From assembly GCF_003386195.1 (NCBI RefSeq), contig NZ_QRDX01000003.1, forward strand, positions 62,001-126,000: a DNA stretch of 64,000 nucleotides. The letters run 5' to 3'. Position 1 is the stretch's first letter. The number at the start of each line of letters is the position of its first letter. Positions 16,030 through 24,253 of this stretch are shown piece after piece. The notes below the pieces were generated by a model that ran no database searches, was not told the DNA's origin, and saw nothing but the letters and a program-made list of their open reading frames with translations. The DNA comes from Seonamhaeicola aphaedonensis. GTDB taxonomy: Bacteria > Bacteroidota > Bacteroidia > Flavobacteriales > Flavobacteriaceae. The position numbers were made by a program, and so were the translations under genes.

Positions 16030-17139
16030 TTAAAACTCAAACTTTAGCTGTACACTTACCGTTTTATTTGGTTTTGGTGCTACCGTAGTTTTTTTGGTTT
16101 CAGTGTTTAAATTGGATAACGAAATCCCTAATAAGCGTACCGAGTTACTCAAGGTTTCTTGGTATAATAAATCTTTAGCGGTGTCTAAAATCACGTCTTT
16201 ATCATTAATGAAATAGGGCAAGGTTTTACTGCGGGTTTGCAGAGTAAAATCACTGTATTTAATTTTTAAAGTCACCGTTTTACCAGCCACATTACTTTTA
16301 TTAAGCCTTTTGGATACTTCTTGGGCAATATGCTCTAGTTTTTCTAGCATAAATACTTCACTAGAGAGGTTTTCGCTAAAAGTACGTTCTGCAGCTAAAC
16401 TTTTTCTGGTACGGTGTGGTTTTACCTCGCTATTATGAATTCCTCTTACCACATGGTAATAGTAACGCCCCGATTTACCAAAATGTGTCTCTAAATAGTC
16501 TAACGATTTTTGTTTTAAATCCAGTCCCGTAAAAATACCTTTTTGGTACATTTTTTCGGCGGTTACTTTACCCACACCGTAAAATTTTCTAATATCTAAT
16601 TGCTCCAAAAATTCAAGGACTTCTTCGGGATTCACGGTTTTTTGTCCGTTAGGTTTATTGTAGTCACTAGCCACTTTGGCAATAAACTTATTGATAGAAA
16701 TACCTGCAGAGGCGGTGAGTCCTATTTCTTTTAAAATACGTTCTCTTATTTCTTGGGCAATTAATGTAGCACTGGGGTTGCCTTTTTTATTTTGGGTAAC
16801 ATCTAAATACGCTTCATCTAAAGAGAGTGGTTCTACCAAATTGGTATAGTCATAAAAAATATGTCGTATTTGTTTTGAAATTGCCGAATAACGTTCAAAG
16901 TTAGGGCGTACAAAAATAAGTTCCGGACATAGTTTAGCCGCCAAGGCTCCTGCCATAGCGCTTTTTACGCCAAATTTTCGTGCTTCGTAACTGGCTGCAC
17001 TTACCACACCACGCTTACCGCCACCGCCAACAGCAATGGGTTTTCCTTTTAATTGGGGGCTATCCATTTGCTCTACTGATGCGTAAAAGGCATCCATATC
17101 TACATGAATAATTTTTCGTATTGGTAAATCAACAGACAT
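16030..17139 (-). CDS. dinB: DNA polymerase IV (Y family)
   Basis: This 369-residue translesion polymerase has the first metal-binding aspartates in HVDMDAFYASVE (D14 onward) and the second pair in SLDEAYLDVT (D108, E109). The thumb helix-hairpin-helix region (FYGVGKVTAEKMYQKGI) and a little-finger domain follow. The C terminus ends KTVSVQLKFEF. No beta-clamp motif is obvious at the very end beyond the QLKF stretch, which may serve as one. It is divergent from the CYTH gene. A small palindromic repeat lies between the two. Confidence 0.95.
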   Translation of the reverse strand: MSVDLPIRKIIHVDMDAFYASVEQMDSPQLKGKPIAVGGGGKRGVVSAASYEARKFGVKSAMAGALAAKLCPELIFVRPNFERYSAISKQIRHIFYDYTNLVEPLSLDEAYLDVTQNKKGNPSATLIAQEIRERILKEIGLTASAGISINKFIAKVASDYNKPNGQKTVNPEEVLEFLEQLDIRKFYGVGKVTAEKMYQKGIFTGLDLKQKSLDYLETHFGKSGRYYYHVVRGIHNSEVKPHRTRKSLAAERTFSENLSSEVFMLEKLEHIAQEVSKRLNKSNVAGKTVTLKIKYSDFTLQTRSKTLPYFINDKDVILDTAKDLLYQETLSNSVRLLGISLSNLNTETKKTTVAPKPNKTVSVQLKFEF

Positions 17140-17154
17140 GGTGTAAATTTATGA

Positions 17155-17174
17155 ATTCCTGCGAAGGCAGGAAT
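17155..17174. repeat. short palindromic repeat (ATTCCTGC / GCAGGAAT)
   Basis: A perfect 8-base stem with a GAAG loop sits in the gap between dinB and the CYTH gene. This word is a common variant of the right-hand hairpin of the flavobacterial palindromic family seen at 26542, 58933 and 61921. Confidence 0.5.
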
Positions 17175-17251
17175 CTCAAAAAAGTTAAAACAAAAACAAT
17201 TCTCTTATATGGAGAATTTTTAAGGAAATACCCGTTTTCGCGTGCATAGTT

Positions 17252-17731
17252 ATGATAGAAATAGAACGTAAATTTTTAGTAAAGTCTGATGCTTATAAAG
17301 CCGAAGCCAATAAAAAAGCAAGAATAACCCAAGGGTTTTTAAATACCCATAAACAACGCACGGTTAGAGTAAGGCTCAAAGACAATGAAGGATTTTTAAC
17401 GGTAAAAGGACCATCAAACCATGATGGTTTAAAACGTTTTGAATGGGAAACCCCAATATCTGACAAGGATGCTAAAAGTTTGTTAAATCTATGTGAATCT
17501 GGGGTTATTGATAAAATACGTTATGAAGTGCCTGTAAAAAACCATATTTTTGAGATAGACGAATTTCTAGGAGATAATGCTGGATTGGTAATTGCTGAGG
17601 TGGAATTACAATCTGAAAACGAAACTTTTGAAAAACCAGATTGGTTGGGAGAAGAAGTTACGGGTATTATTAAATATTACAACTCACAAATAAGTAAAAA
17701 CCCATACTGCCATTGGGATAAATCACAATAA
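17252..17731 (+). CDS. CYTH domain protein (triphosphate tunnel metalloenzyme)
   Basis: This 159-residue single-domain CYTH protein opens with the diagnostic MIEIERKFLV (EXEXK-type motif). Alternating basic residues (RVRLKDNEGFLTVKG) and acidic strands (FEIDEFLG, LVIAEVELQ) line the tunnel. Bacterial members of this size hydrolyse inorganic triphosphate or related polyphosphate compounds with divalent metal. No CHAD domain is attached. The following lipoprotein gene starts one base after its stop, so they are probably cotranscribed. Confidence 0.9.
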   Translation: MIEIERKFLVKSDAYKAEANKKARITQGFLNTHKQRTVRVRLKDNEGFLTVKGPSNHDGLKRFEWETPISDKDAKSLLNLCESGVIDKIRYEVPVKNHIFEIDEFLGDNAGLVIAEVELQSENETFEKPDWLGEEVTGIIKYYNSQISKNPYCHWDKSQ

Positions 17732-17732
17732 A

Positions 17733-18269
17733 ATGAAAAAATTAGTATTTGCACTTATAATGTTAACCATTATAGTGTCTTGTAAAAAGGCAACCACCAC
17801 CCTACCCGAAGTTGAAGAAGAGGTTTCTGAAGCGGTTACAGATTCTCTAACTTTAGAAGTTGATGAAGCTCCTGCCGAAAAAAGCACCAAACAATTAAAA
17901 GAAGAGCTAACCACAAAAGGTTTTAAAATATTTGATTATATAAATGAGAAGACGCGAGATACTATTTTAATGCAACAATACTTTATGGCTTTTTTAAAAC
18001 GAGGTCCTATAAGAACTCAAAATGAAGAGGAAGCGGCGCTTATACAAAAAGAACACTTAGCCCATTTAACTAGAATGTACGAGTTGGGATATGCCGATAT
18101 ATCAGGGCCTTTTGGTGATGATGGAGAGCTTAGAGGCCTTACCATTTACAATGTGCCTACATTAAAAATGGCCGATAGTTTAGCAAAATTAGATCCTGCC
18201 GTAAAAGCTGGTTGGTTAGAGATTGAAGTCCGACCTTGGTGGGCAGCAAAAGGGTTTCCTTTGAGGTAA
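17733..18269 (+). CDS. YciI-like lipoprotein
   Basis: This 178-residue predicted lipoprotein has signal MKKLVFALIMLTIIVSC with the lipobox Cys at residue 17. An acidic low-complexity spacer follows (residues 22-55), then a domain resembling YciI/YCII (QYFMAFLKRGP, AHLTRMYELGYADISGPFGDDGELRGL, DPAVKAGWLEIEVRPWWA). YCII domains are small alpha/beta barrels of largely unknown function. Export of such a domain to the periplasm or cell surface is characteristic of Bacteroidota. It lies one base after the CYTH gene. Confidence 0.75.
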   Translation: MKKLVFALIMLTIIVSCKKATTTLPEVEEEVSEAVTDSLTLEVDEAPAEKSTKQLKEELTTKGFKIFDYINEKTRDTILMQQYFMAFLKRGPIRTQNEEEAALIQKEHLAHLTRMYELGYADISGPFGDDGELRGLTIYNVPTLKMADSLAKLDPAVKAGWLEIEVRPWWAAKGFPLR

Positions 18270-18278
18270 TTTTACTTT

Positions 18279-18797
18279 TTAATTTGCATATAAACCATCA
18301 GTATTTATACGTAAATAATTATTCATTTCTAAAATAGAATCTTTATTATACTTGTTACTATCTATTAAGTCGGAAGAATGGTCTAGGTTAACTTTTAAAA
18401 GTTCCTTTTTTTCGTTTAAGTAAAGTGAAACAGTATCGACTTTAAATTCTTCTTTTTGTTTATTCTTTAAAATAAATATTGCTAAAACTATAGTTGCCGC
18501 TATTGAAAAAACTGGTTTTAAAATCTTTTTGTGATTGTTCCATAGAGAAGCATAACCCTTTTGCTTGTTATGTTGTTTATGTTTTTGCTTAAAAGCAATT
18601 AAGAGCTTACCCTCTATTTCCTTGTTTACCTGTAATAACTCTAAGTCTTTTTTATGGGCTTGCTTAGATTTTGTTAAAAGCGACCTAATATCATTGTATT
18701 CGGTTTCTGTTATTTGTGATAACACGAGTTGTTTTTCTTTTAACGATAGCTTTGAAAAATCTTTCAGTAATACTAATTTTTCGATAGTAGAATCCAT
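18279..18797 (-). CDS. single-pass membrane protein, candidate anti-sigma factor
   Basis: This 172-residue protein is not assigned to a family. A basic, helical N-terminal half (residues 1-85) is followed by one membrane segment (about 93-110, ILKPVFSIAATIVLAIFIL) and a short C-terminal tail of about 60 residues outside. The gene starts four bases after the ECF sigma factor, the usual place for a cognate anti-sigma factor, and the topology fits. There is no recognisable zinc-binding anti-sigma motif. Function is therefore inferred from position and topology. Confidence 0.55.
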   Translation of the reverse strand: MDSTIEKLVLLKDFSKLSLKEKQLVLSQITETEYNDIRSLLTKSKQAHKKDLELLQVNKEIEGKLLIAFKQKHKQHNKQKGYASLWNNHKKILKPVFSIAATIVLAIFILKNKQKEEFKVDTVSLYLNEKKELLKVNLDHSSDLIDSNKYNKDSILEMNNYLRINTDGLYAN

Positions 18798-18801
18798 AAT
18801 A

Positions 18802-19392
18802 TTAAATCTTAATAGCTTTAAAGTTTTTCAGTTTTTTAGATAGTTTTTTTGTAGTGTAAAATAATCTCGATTTTACGGTGCCTTCAGAACAATCCATGAC
18901 TTCACTTATTTCTTTGATAGATAAATTATCTAAGTATCTTAATGTGAATGTTAGGTTATGTTTCTCATCTAATTTATTAAGTTCAATGCCAAGTTTCTTT
19001 TTGAACAGAGTTAAATCGGTTTCATTACTCAAATTACTGGGAAAAGTAAGGTTATGTTTTAATTCTTCAATGTCTAAACTTATTTCTTTAACGTCCACCT
19101 TTTTTCTATATTCATTTTTACACATATTGTAAGCAATGGTATAGATCCAAGATGAAAAGCTCTTCCCGGTATCGAAAAGATGAGCCTTTTCAATAATTTT
19201 TAAGAATAGGTTTTGTAAAAAATCTTCGGCATAGTCTTTATCCTGATATAGCTTTTGGTAGAAAAAAAGAAAAAGCTTTGCTGAATAACGTTTATAAATT
19301 TCGTTAAAAGCCTTTTCTTTACCTCTAGCGAATAGAACCATTAGTTCTTCATCTGACTTGTGTTTACAAGAGGTCCTAAATTTAAAATCCAA
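18802..19392 (-). CDS. ECF-type RNA polymerase sigma factor
   Basis: This 196-residue sigma-70 family protein has region 2 from DEELMVLFARGKEKAFNEIYKRYSAKLF to DYAEDFLQNLFLKII, with the -10 recognition helix at FSSWIYTIAYNMCKNEYRK. Region 4 is LRYLDNLSIKEISEVMDCSEGTVKSRLFYTTKKL. There is no region 1 or 3. It is the middle gene of a leftward trio, between a secreted protein and a putative anti-sigma protein, and probably answers an envelope signal. I could not identify an autoregulated promoter. Confidence 0.92.
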   Translation of the reverse strand: MDFKFRTSCKHKSDEELMVLFARGKEKAFNEIYKRYSAKLFLFFYQKLYQDKDYAEDFLQNLFLKIIEKAHLFDTGKSFSSWIYTIAYNMCKNEYRKKVDVKEISLDIEELKHNLTFPSNLSNETDLTLFKKKLGIELNKLDEKHNLTFTLRYLDNLSIKEISEVMDCSEGTVKSRLFYTTKKLSKKLKNFKAIKI

Positions 19393-19408
19393 TTAGTTTT
19401 TATTAAAT

Positions 19409-20005
19409 TTAAAAAGATTCCTCAAAGTCGGTATTTGTAGGTTCAGTCAATTTCACGCTACCTTGGTGTCCAGTGTTTTTAACGCTTTCATCAACTATCT
19501 CAAACTTAAAACTATCAATATAAATTTCACCTGTCTTCGAAGTTAGGACTCCGTAAGCTAAATTAACGGCCTCTTTAGGTACTTTAAGTACGATCTCGTA
19601 TTTAGTCCAAGATGTAGTTCCTTTAATGGGCCTATTTTGCATATTGTCAAAGCCAAGTGATTTTTTGCTAGGGCCGTCTATTCGCATCCACATACCTGCC
19701 CAATCTTCTATGTCTTTAGATTTTATATATGCCGTTAACTTAACTTTTTTTCCTAAAAATTTTTTTGGTTCAAAGCTCTGCATAATAGTACCGAAACCCT
19801 TTATATTAGAATCTTTTGATTTTAAAAAGGCTATTTTACTATTCCTTTCAGAATCGTGAACGACTCCTATTTCATAGGATTCTGGACTACTACCAGCTAA
19901 GAACCAACCTTTAATGGTTTGTTTTTCCTTGCTTATAAATGACACAAGAGAAAATACTAATACGATAACTAGAACGTTTAATGATTTTGATGATAATGTT
20001 TTCAT
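19409..20005 (-). CDS. secreted protein with carbohydrate-binding-like beta-sandwich
   Basis: This 198-residue protein has a signal-anchor N terminus (MKTLSSKSLNVLVIVLVFSLVSFIS). One domain of jelly-roll type follows: GWFLAGSSPESYEIGV, FGTIMQSFEPKKFLGKKVKLTAYIKS, DWAGMWMRIDGPS, FDNMQNRPIKGTTSWTKYEIVLKVP. I recall this domain appended to some transcription regulators, but no DNA-binding part is present here. The first gene of the ECF sigma trio, it ends 16 bases before the sigma start. It may be a sensor or an output of that regulon. Function unknown. Confidence 0.6.
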   Translation of the reverse strand: MKTLSSKSLNVLVIVLVFSLVSFISKEKQTIKGWFLAGSSPESYEIGVVHDSERNSKIAFLKSKDSNIKGFGTIMQSFEPKKFLGKKVKLTAYIKSKDIEDWAGMWMRIDGPSKKSLGFDNMQNRPIKGTTSWTKYEIVLKVPKEAVNLAYGVLTSKTGEIYIDSFKFEIVDESVKNTGHQGSVKLTEPTNTDFEESF

Positions 20006-20075
20006 ATGCTTTGTTATTGATTATACCTATATATACACTTCATTTTTTGATAGGTTCAAAAAAACTGTAAAATAA

Positions 20076-22427
20076 TTAATTACTGACCTCAAAAAATCGT
20101 TTGGCTTCATTACCAAATTCATCAACAACAGTAAGGGTATGTTGCCCTTGTTTGGGTAAAACCGCCATTTCATGAATATCTTTGGTAGTGCCAATAAAGA
20201 CTTCATCTAAATACCAAAACAAGGTGCTTTCGGGTTTGGAATGGGCTATTTTCAAAATCATGTCATTACTTATACCATTAAAATCCTTTGGTAAAAAAAC
20301 ACTATGGTTTTCTTGGGGATAGATAAATTCCATTGTGAGAGCCTGCTCCCCTAAACAGTCACTTCTAAATTTTGGTAACGGTTTGTAAAACGGATTCTTA
20401 GTTTTGTAGTAATAAGCCATAAGCGGCGGTAATACAAACCACGATTTGTGATTCATGTTACTCAAGGCCTCACAAGAAGCGTTGACTTGATAGCTTTCAT
20501 TGGTATCTAAATGAATTAACACGTGGTACGGACAAGCTTTTGTTTTTAAACCACTCTGTTGCACAAAAACATGTTCTGTATCAAGGCAGTTTGGTGAAGC
20601 TCTATGCCCGCTTTGTTTACAAACAGTAATTTCTTGCATATCATCAAAAGGCTTTCTAAACCATGCGCTTTCGGGTAGTAAATCAAAAACTTCAAAAAGT
20701 ATGGGAGCCGCGGTTTGCACTCCTACCAATCCAGACCTCCCTTCACCATCGGCATTGCCAACCCAAACTCCAACCACATAATCTTTAGTAGTGCCTATAG
20801 CCCAAGCGTCTCTATATCCAAAACTGGTTCCTGTTTTCCAAGCTATTTGTTTGGAGCCATCAAAAAACTCCCAATTTTCATCGCCTTCAGGTCGGTTTAC
20901 CTTTTTTAAACTTTCAAAAGTGAGATAAATGGATGCTGCACCAAATAAAGCCTTTTCAGATTGGATATCTCCAAAGTCAACCATTTCCGAAGCCATTAAA
21001 GTGGGTTCACAAAATTCGTTAGCATAGTATTCACTAGATGTTTCTGTAAAATGATTTAAGGTTGAAGCAAGAGCTGCATAACTTTTGCATAAGTCCCACA
21101 AATTGCTTTCTGCTCCTCCCAGAATTAAGGACAGCCCATAGTGGTTGGTGTTATATTTTAAATCTTTGAGTTGTAATGCTTTTAGATAGTGATGAAACCT
21201 ATCTAACCCAAATTCCTGTAACATTCTAACCGAAGGTACATTTAAGGAACGTGATAAGGCTTTACTAGCAGGAATAGCGCCGTCATAGGCTTTATTAAAA
21301 TTCTCGGGATTATAACTCCCAAATTGAGAGGGGACATCTGCCACCAAAGTATTTGGTAGCAAGTCGCCTTCATCTAACATTGCTGCATATAAAAACGGTT
21401 TTAAAATACTCCCAGTGCTTCGTGGTTTATCTATAATATCTACATCTTTTTGGTGCTTTTTACTGGTTGATGTGTTGCCAGTATAGGCTAAAACGTGTCT
21501 GGTTTTCACATCTAATACTAAAACGGCTGCATTGTGAATTTGATTTTGACTTAAAACTGAATGATGATGCTTAACAATTTGGTTTACCTGTTTTTGTAGT
21601 GTGACATCAATGGTGGTTTTTATAAATTCTCCCTCATTAGATTTTGATAATTTTTGCAATAGATGTGGTGCTATTTTAGGCAGTGGGTAGGGCTTTTGTG
21701 GTAAACCTTCAGCAATAGAAAGATTATACGTAAGTGAATCTATTATATCTTTTTCAAGTAGTTTTTTAAGTAATCTGTTGCGCTTGTTTAATAACTTGTT
21801 CTCATTTTTTCCGGGATAAATTAAGCTTGGGGCATTGGGTAAAACGGCTAAAGTGGCGCTTTCTGCCCAAGATAGATTATTGGCACTTCTATTAAAATAA
21901 CGCCATGAAGCGGCATCTAAACCCACCACATTACCACCAAAAGGCGCATGACTAGAGTAGTAAGCAAGTATATCTTCTTTAGAATCTCGCAACTCCAATC
22001 TGGTAGCTAGAATAAGTTCTTTGAATTTTTCAAAATAAGTTCTTGGTTTCCCTTTTCTAGATAAACGAATGACTTGTTGTGTAAGGGTGCTTCCGCCACG
22101 TTTTACAGTTCCAGAAGAAAAATTGCCTTTTAAAGCTTTAAAAATGGAGATAGGATTGAACCCTGGATGTTTATAAAAATACTCGTCTTCAAACTGAAGG
22201 ATACAGGTTTTAAACTTATGTGGAATACTATTGTTATGCGGAAACCGCCACTGTCCATCCATAGCAATTTTAGCACCAATAAGTTCGTTGTTGGAACTTA
22301 TTATGACGGTTGAAGTAGGGTCTTTGAAAAGTTGTTTAGGCAAACAAAAGTAATAGACTACAATTAATACAGCTAAGATTGAAAATCTAATTTTACGCTT
22401 TTTTATATAACCAATTGTTTTATTCAT
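20076..22427 (-). CDS. pbpC: penicillin-binding protein 1C
   Basis: This 783-residue bifunctional peptidoglycan synthase has a membrane anchor at residues 13-30. The glycosyltransferase 51 domain shows FEDEYFYKHPGFNP and GGSTLTQQVIRLSRKGK. The transpeptidase has S340xxK (SILKPF), SLN and KTGTSFGYRDAW, and a C-terminal BiPBP_C-type domain (about 690-783) completes the PBP1C layout. In many bacteria pbpC is next to an alpha-2-macroglobulin gene. Here that gene lies 4 kb away on the same strand, separated by a duplicated secreted-protein pair. A second copy of this gene's first 20 codons survives at 24026-24091. Confidence 0.95.
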   Translation of the reverse strand: MNKTIGYIKKRKIRFSILAVLIVVYYFCLPKQLFKDPTSTVIISSNNELIGAKIAMDGQWRFPHNNSIPHKFKTCILQFEDEYFYKHPGFNPISIFKALKGNFSSGTVKRGGSTLTQQVIRLSRKGKPRTYFEKFKELILATRLELRDSKEDILAYYSSHAPFGGNVVGLDAASWRYFNRSANNLSWAESATLAVLPNAPSLIYPGKNENKLLNKRNRLLKKLLEKDIIDSLTYNLSIAEGLPQKPYPLPKIAPHLLQKLSKSNEGEFIKTTIDVTLQKQVNQIVKHHHSVLSQNQIHNAAVLVLDVKTRHVLAYTGNTSTSKKHQKDVDIIDKPRSTGSILKPFLYAAMLDEGDLLPNTLVADVPSQFGSYNPENFNKAYDGAIPASKALSRSLNVPSVRMLQEFGLDRFHHYLKALQLKDLKYNTNHYGLSLILGGAESNLWDLCKSYAALASTLNHFTETSSEYYANEFCEPTLMASEMVDFGDIQSEKALFGAASIYLTFESLKKVNRPEGDENWEFFDGSKQIAWKTGTSFGYRDAWAIGTTKDYVVGVWVGNADGEGRSGLVGVQTAAPILFEVFDLLPESAWFRKPFDDMQEITVCKQSGHRASPNCLDTEHVFVQQSGLKTKACPYHVLIHLDTNESYQVNASCEALSNMNHKSWFVLPPLMAYYYKTKNPFYKPLPKFRSDCLGEQALTMEFIYPQENHSVFLPKDFNGISNDMILKIAHSKPESTLFWYLDEVFIGTTKDIHEMAVLPKQGQHTLTVVDEFGNEAKRFFEVSN

Positions 22428-22515
22428 TTAAAGTATGTACTCGCTAAAATAGGCGTTTGGATGTAGTTTAAGACAAGTTTATGATTTTATATTATAAAAA
22501 GATTAGAAGATTATT

Positions 22516-22523
22516 TACATTCG
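22516..22523 (+). promoter_or_regulatory. -7-like box of secreted paralogue 1
   Basis: TACATTCG matches 7 of 8 positions of TAnnTTTG, 21 bases before the ATG. It aligns with TAACTTTC (24227-24234) before paralogue 2, where a TTG lies 18 bases upstream. Confidence 0.35.
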
Positions 22524-22544
22524 ATTTATCATCTTAAAATTCAC

Positions 22545-23936
22545 ATGATAAAATCATTCATTCATTACCTTATACTTTTAGGCTTCATGGGTGTTTCTCA
22601 GTTACAGGCTCAATTAGGTTTTTGTAAAGGCAACTCGGGTTCTCCAATATTTAAAGAAGATTTTGGAACTGGTAAAGGTGACAGCTCACTTAACCAAGGA
22701 AGTACAACTTATCGTTTTACTCAAGGGTCTCCAATTGACGGTTCTTATAAAGTATCCAGTAATACGAATTGGTATGGCTGGTTTATTACTAAAGATCATA
22801 CTCCAAATGATAACAATGGCAGATGTTTAATAGTAAATGCAAGCTATAACTCTGGGGAATTTTTCACTATACCAATTTCTGGTTTGTGTGAAAACACAAC
22901 TTACGAATTTTCTTCATGGTTAATTAATTTGTTTCCAGCGTATAATAGAGTTTGTGGCCCTTCTGGAAACGAAAGTGCCAACCCCATAAATATTACTTTT
23001 GAAATTTGGGACAGTACAGAAACATTACTTTTAAAGAAAGGAAATACGGGTGACATACATGGTTCATATGATCCAAATTGGCAACAATATGGTTTAGTTT
23101 TTAAGACAAATCCGGGTCAAGAATCAGTTATTTTAAAGATGCGAAACAATGGCCTTGGAGGTTGTGGAAATGATTTGGCAATAGATGATATTGTTTTTAA
23201 AACATGTGGTGATAGTATTGTGATAGAAGATGAGTTGAAAAACAGACAACAAACCACAGTATCAGAAAATAATTATCCTTATTCCATAACACTTACAGCA
23301 TTGCCCGACTTTACTGTATTCTCATCACACCATTATCAATGGCAAAAAAGTTTAAATAGTAAAGATTGGTATAATATAGAAGGAGAAGACAGAAATAATA
23401 TCTCAATTAAAAACTTAAAAGAAACAACTTATTATAGAGTATTGGTAGCTGAGGATGCCATTAATGTTTTGAATACATCTTGCCATTTAATTACAGATTA
23501 CTTTAAAATAAGTGTAGTAGACATAATTAAAGCACAAAAAAAAGAACCCAAAAAAACTAAAACAAAAATCACAAAAACCATCACTAATCCTAAACCCTAT
23601 GCAGTTGTTGAAGAAAAAGAGATAGTAGAATCCACTATAATTGATACACAACCGCAAATTATTGAAAAAGACAGCTTACCAAATAGTGATGTTGACACCA
23701 ACTTATTACCTAAAACTTATAAAGAAATTATTACTGTATTAGATGGTAATAAAGTTATTAAACATAAAGTTTGGATTGATGGCGCTATAGGTCAATACGT
23801 TCAAACTAATGAAAAAATAATAAAAAAAGGAGATGATAGAAGTGACATAGTTATAAATGAAACCATATATTATAGAGCAGTTTATGGTTTTAACTCGGTA
23901 AAAAGAACTTATGTTATTAAGTTAAAATCTAAATAA
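22545..23936 (+). CDS. secreted multidomain protein, paralogue 1
   Basis: This 463-residue exported protein is cleaved after a signal peptide ending LQAQ. Residues about 23-225 form a module that in flavobacteria usually begins very large adhesin-like proteins with C-terminal sorting domains: QLGFCKGNSGSPIFKEDFG, DHTPNDNNGRCLIVNA, ISGLCENTTYEFSSWL, GGCGNDLAIDDIVFKTCGD. An Ig-like stretch (235-325) and a Lys-rich linker (330-345) follow. A 70-residue C-terminal module contains KVWIDGAIGQYVQT and a terminal YGFNSVKRTYVIK. No type 9 sorting tail is seen. It is a tandem paralogue of the next gene. Function unknown, probably surface or periplasmic. Confidence 0.7.
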   Translation: MIKSFIHYLILLGFMGVSQLQAQLGFCKGNSGSPIFKEDFGTGKGDSSLNQGSTTYRFTQGSPIDGSYKVSSNTNWYGWFITKDHTPNDNNGRCLIVNASYNSGEFFTIPISGLCENTTYEFSSWLINLFPAYNRVCGPSGNESANPINITFEIWDSTETLLLKKGNTGDIHGSYDPNWQQYGLVFKTNPGQESVILKMRNNGLGGCGNDLAIDDIVFKTCGDSIVIEDELKNRQQTTVSENNYPYSITLTALPDFTVFSSHHYQWQKSLNSKDWYNIEGEDRNNISIKNLKETTYYRVLVAEDAINVLNTSCHLITDYFKISVVDIIKAQKKEPKKTKTKITKTITNPKPYAVVEEKEIVESTIIDTQPQIIEKDSLPNSDVDTNLLPKTYKEIITVLDGNKVIKHKVWIDGAIGQYVQTNEKIIKKGDDRSDIVINETIYYRAVYGFNSVKRTYVIKLKSK

Positions 23937-24253
23937 CTATCTCTCAACATCATTTTTTAATTATTAAAAAACACTTGTTTGTACATGGATTACACTAACA
24001 GTGGTTTTTTTAAATAGTTATTTGACTAGCTGAAGTAATAGACTACTAATAATATAGCTAAGATTAAAAATCTAACTTTATGCTCTTTCATTTAGTCTAC
24101 TATTTCTTTCTTTTAAGATATATACTACTTAAGTAGGTCTCTGCATGTAATTTTTAGTTTTAGCAGCTTCTTCAAAATTAACCGATTAAAACTTGTAACA
24201 AAACATTGATAAAACTTACATACAAATAACTTTCATCAATCAATATAAAATTC
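23937..24253. other. 317-base intergenic stretch between paralogues, product of segmental duplication
   Basis: This spacer is the duplicated counterpart of the pbpC 5' end plus the pbpC/paralogue-1 intergenic region (22346-22544). The segment from 24036 onward aligns with 22350 onward (for example the shared words GTAATAGACTAC and GCTAAGATT). Other than the pbpC remnant and the paralogue-2 promoter region I see no gene in it. Confidence 0.7.
24026..24091 (-). pseudogene. remnant of the pbpC 5' end
   Basis: A 21-codon frame starts at an ATG (24091) and stops at TAG. Its product, MKEHKVRFLILAILLVVYYFS, corresponds to the pbpC stretch KKRKIRFSILAVLIVVYYFC. The nucleotide match to 22348-22420 is obvious by eye. 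It encodes only the old membrane anchor and then stops. It is best read as debris of the duplication that produced the two secreted paralogues, not as a working gene. Confidence 0.75.

Noticed and set aside
23967-24017. Possible terminator CACT/AGTG with T7 after secreted paralogue 1.
   Set aside because: The stem is only four to five bases; may help termination but is not convincing.
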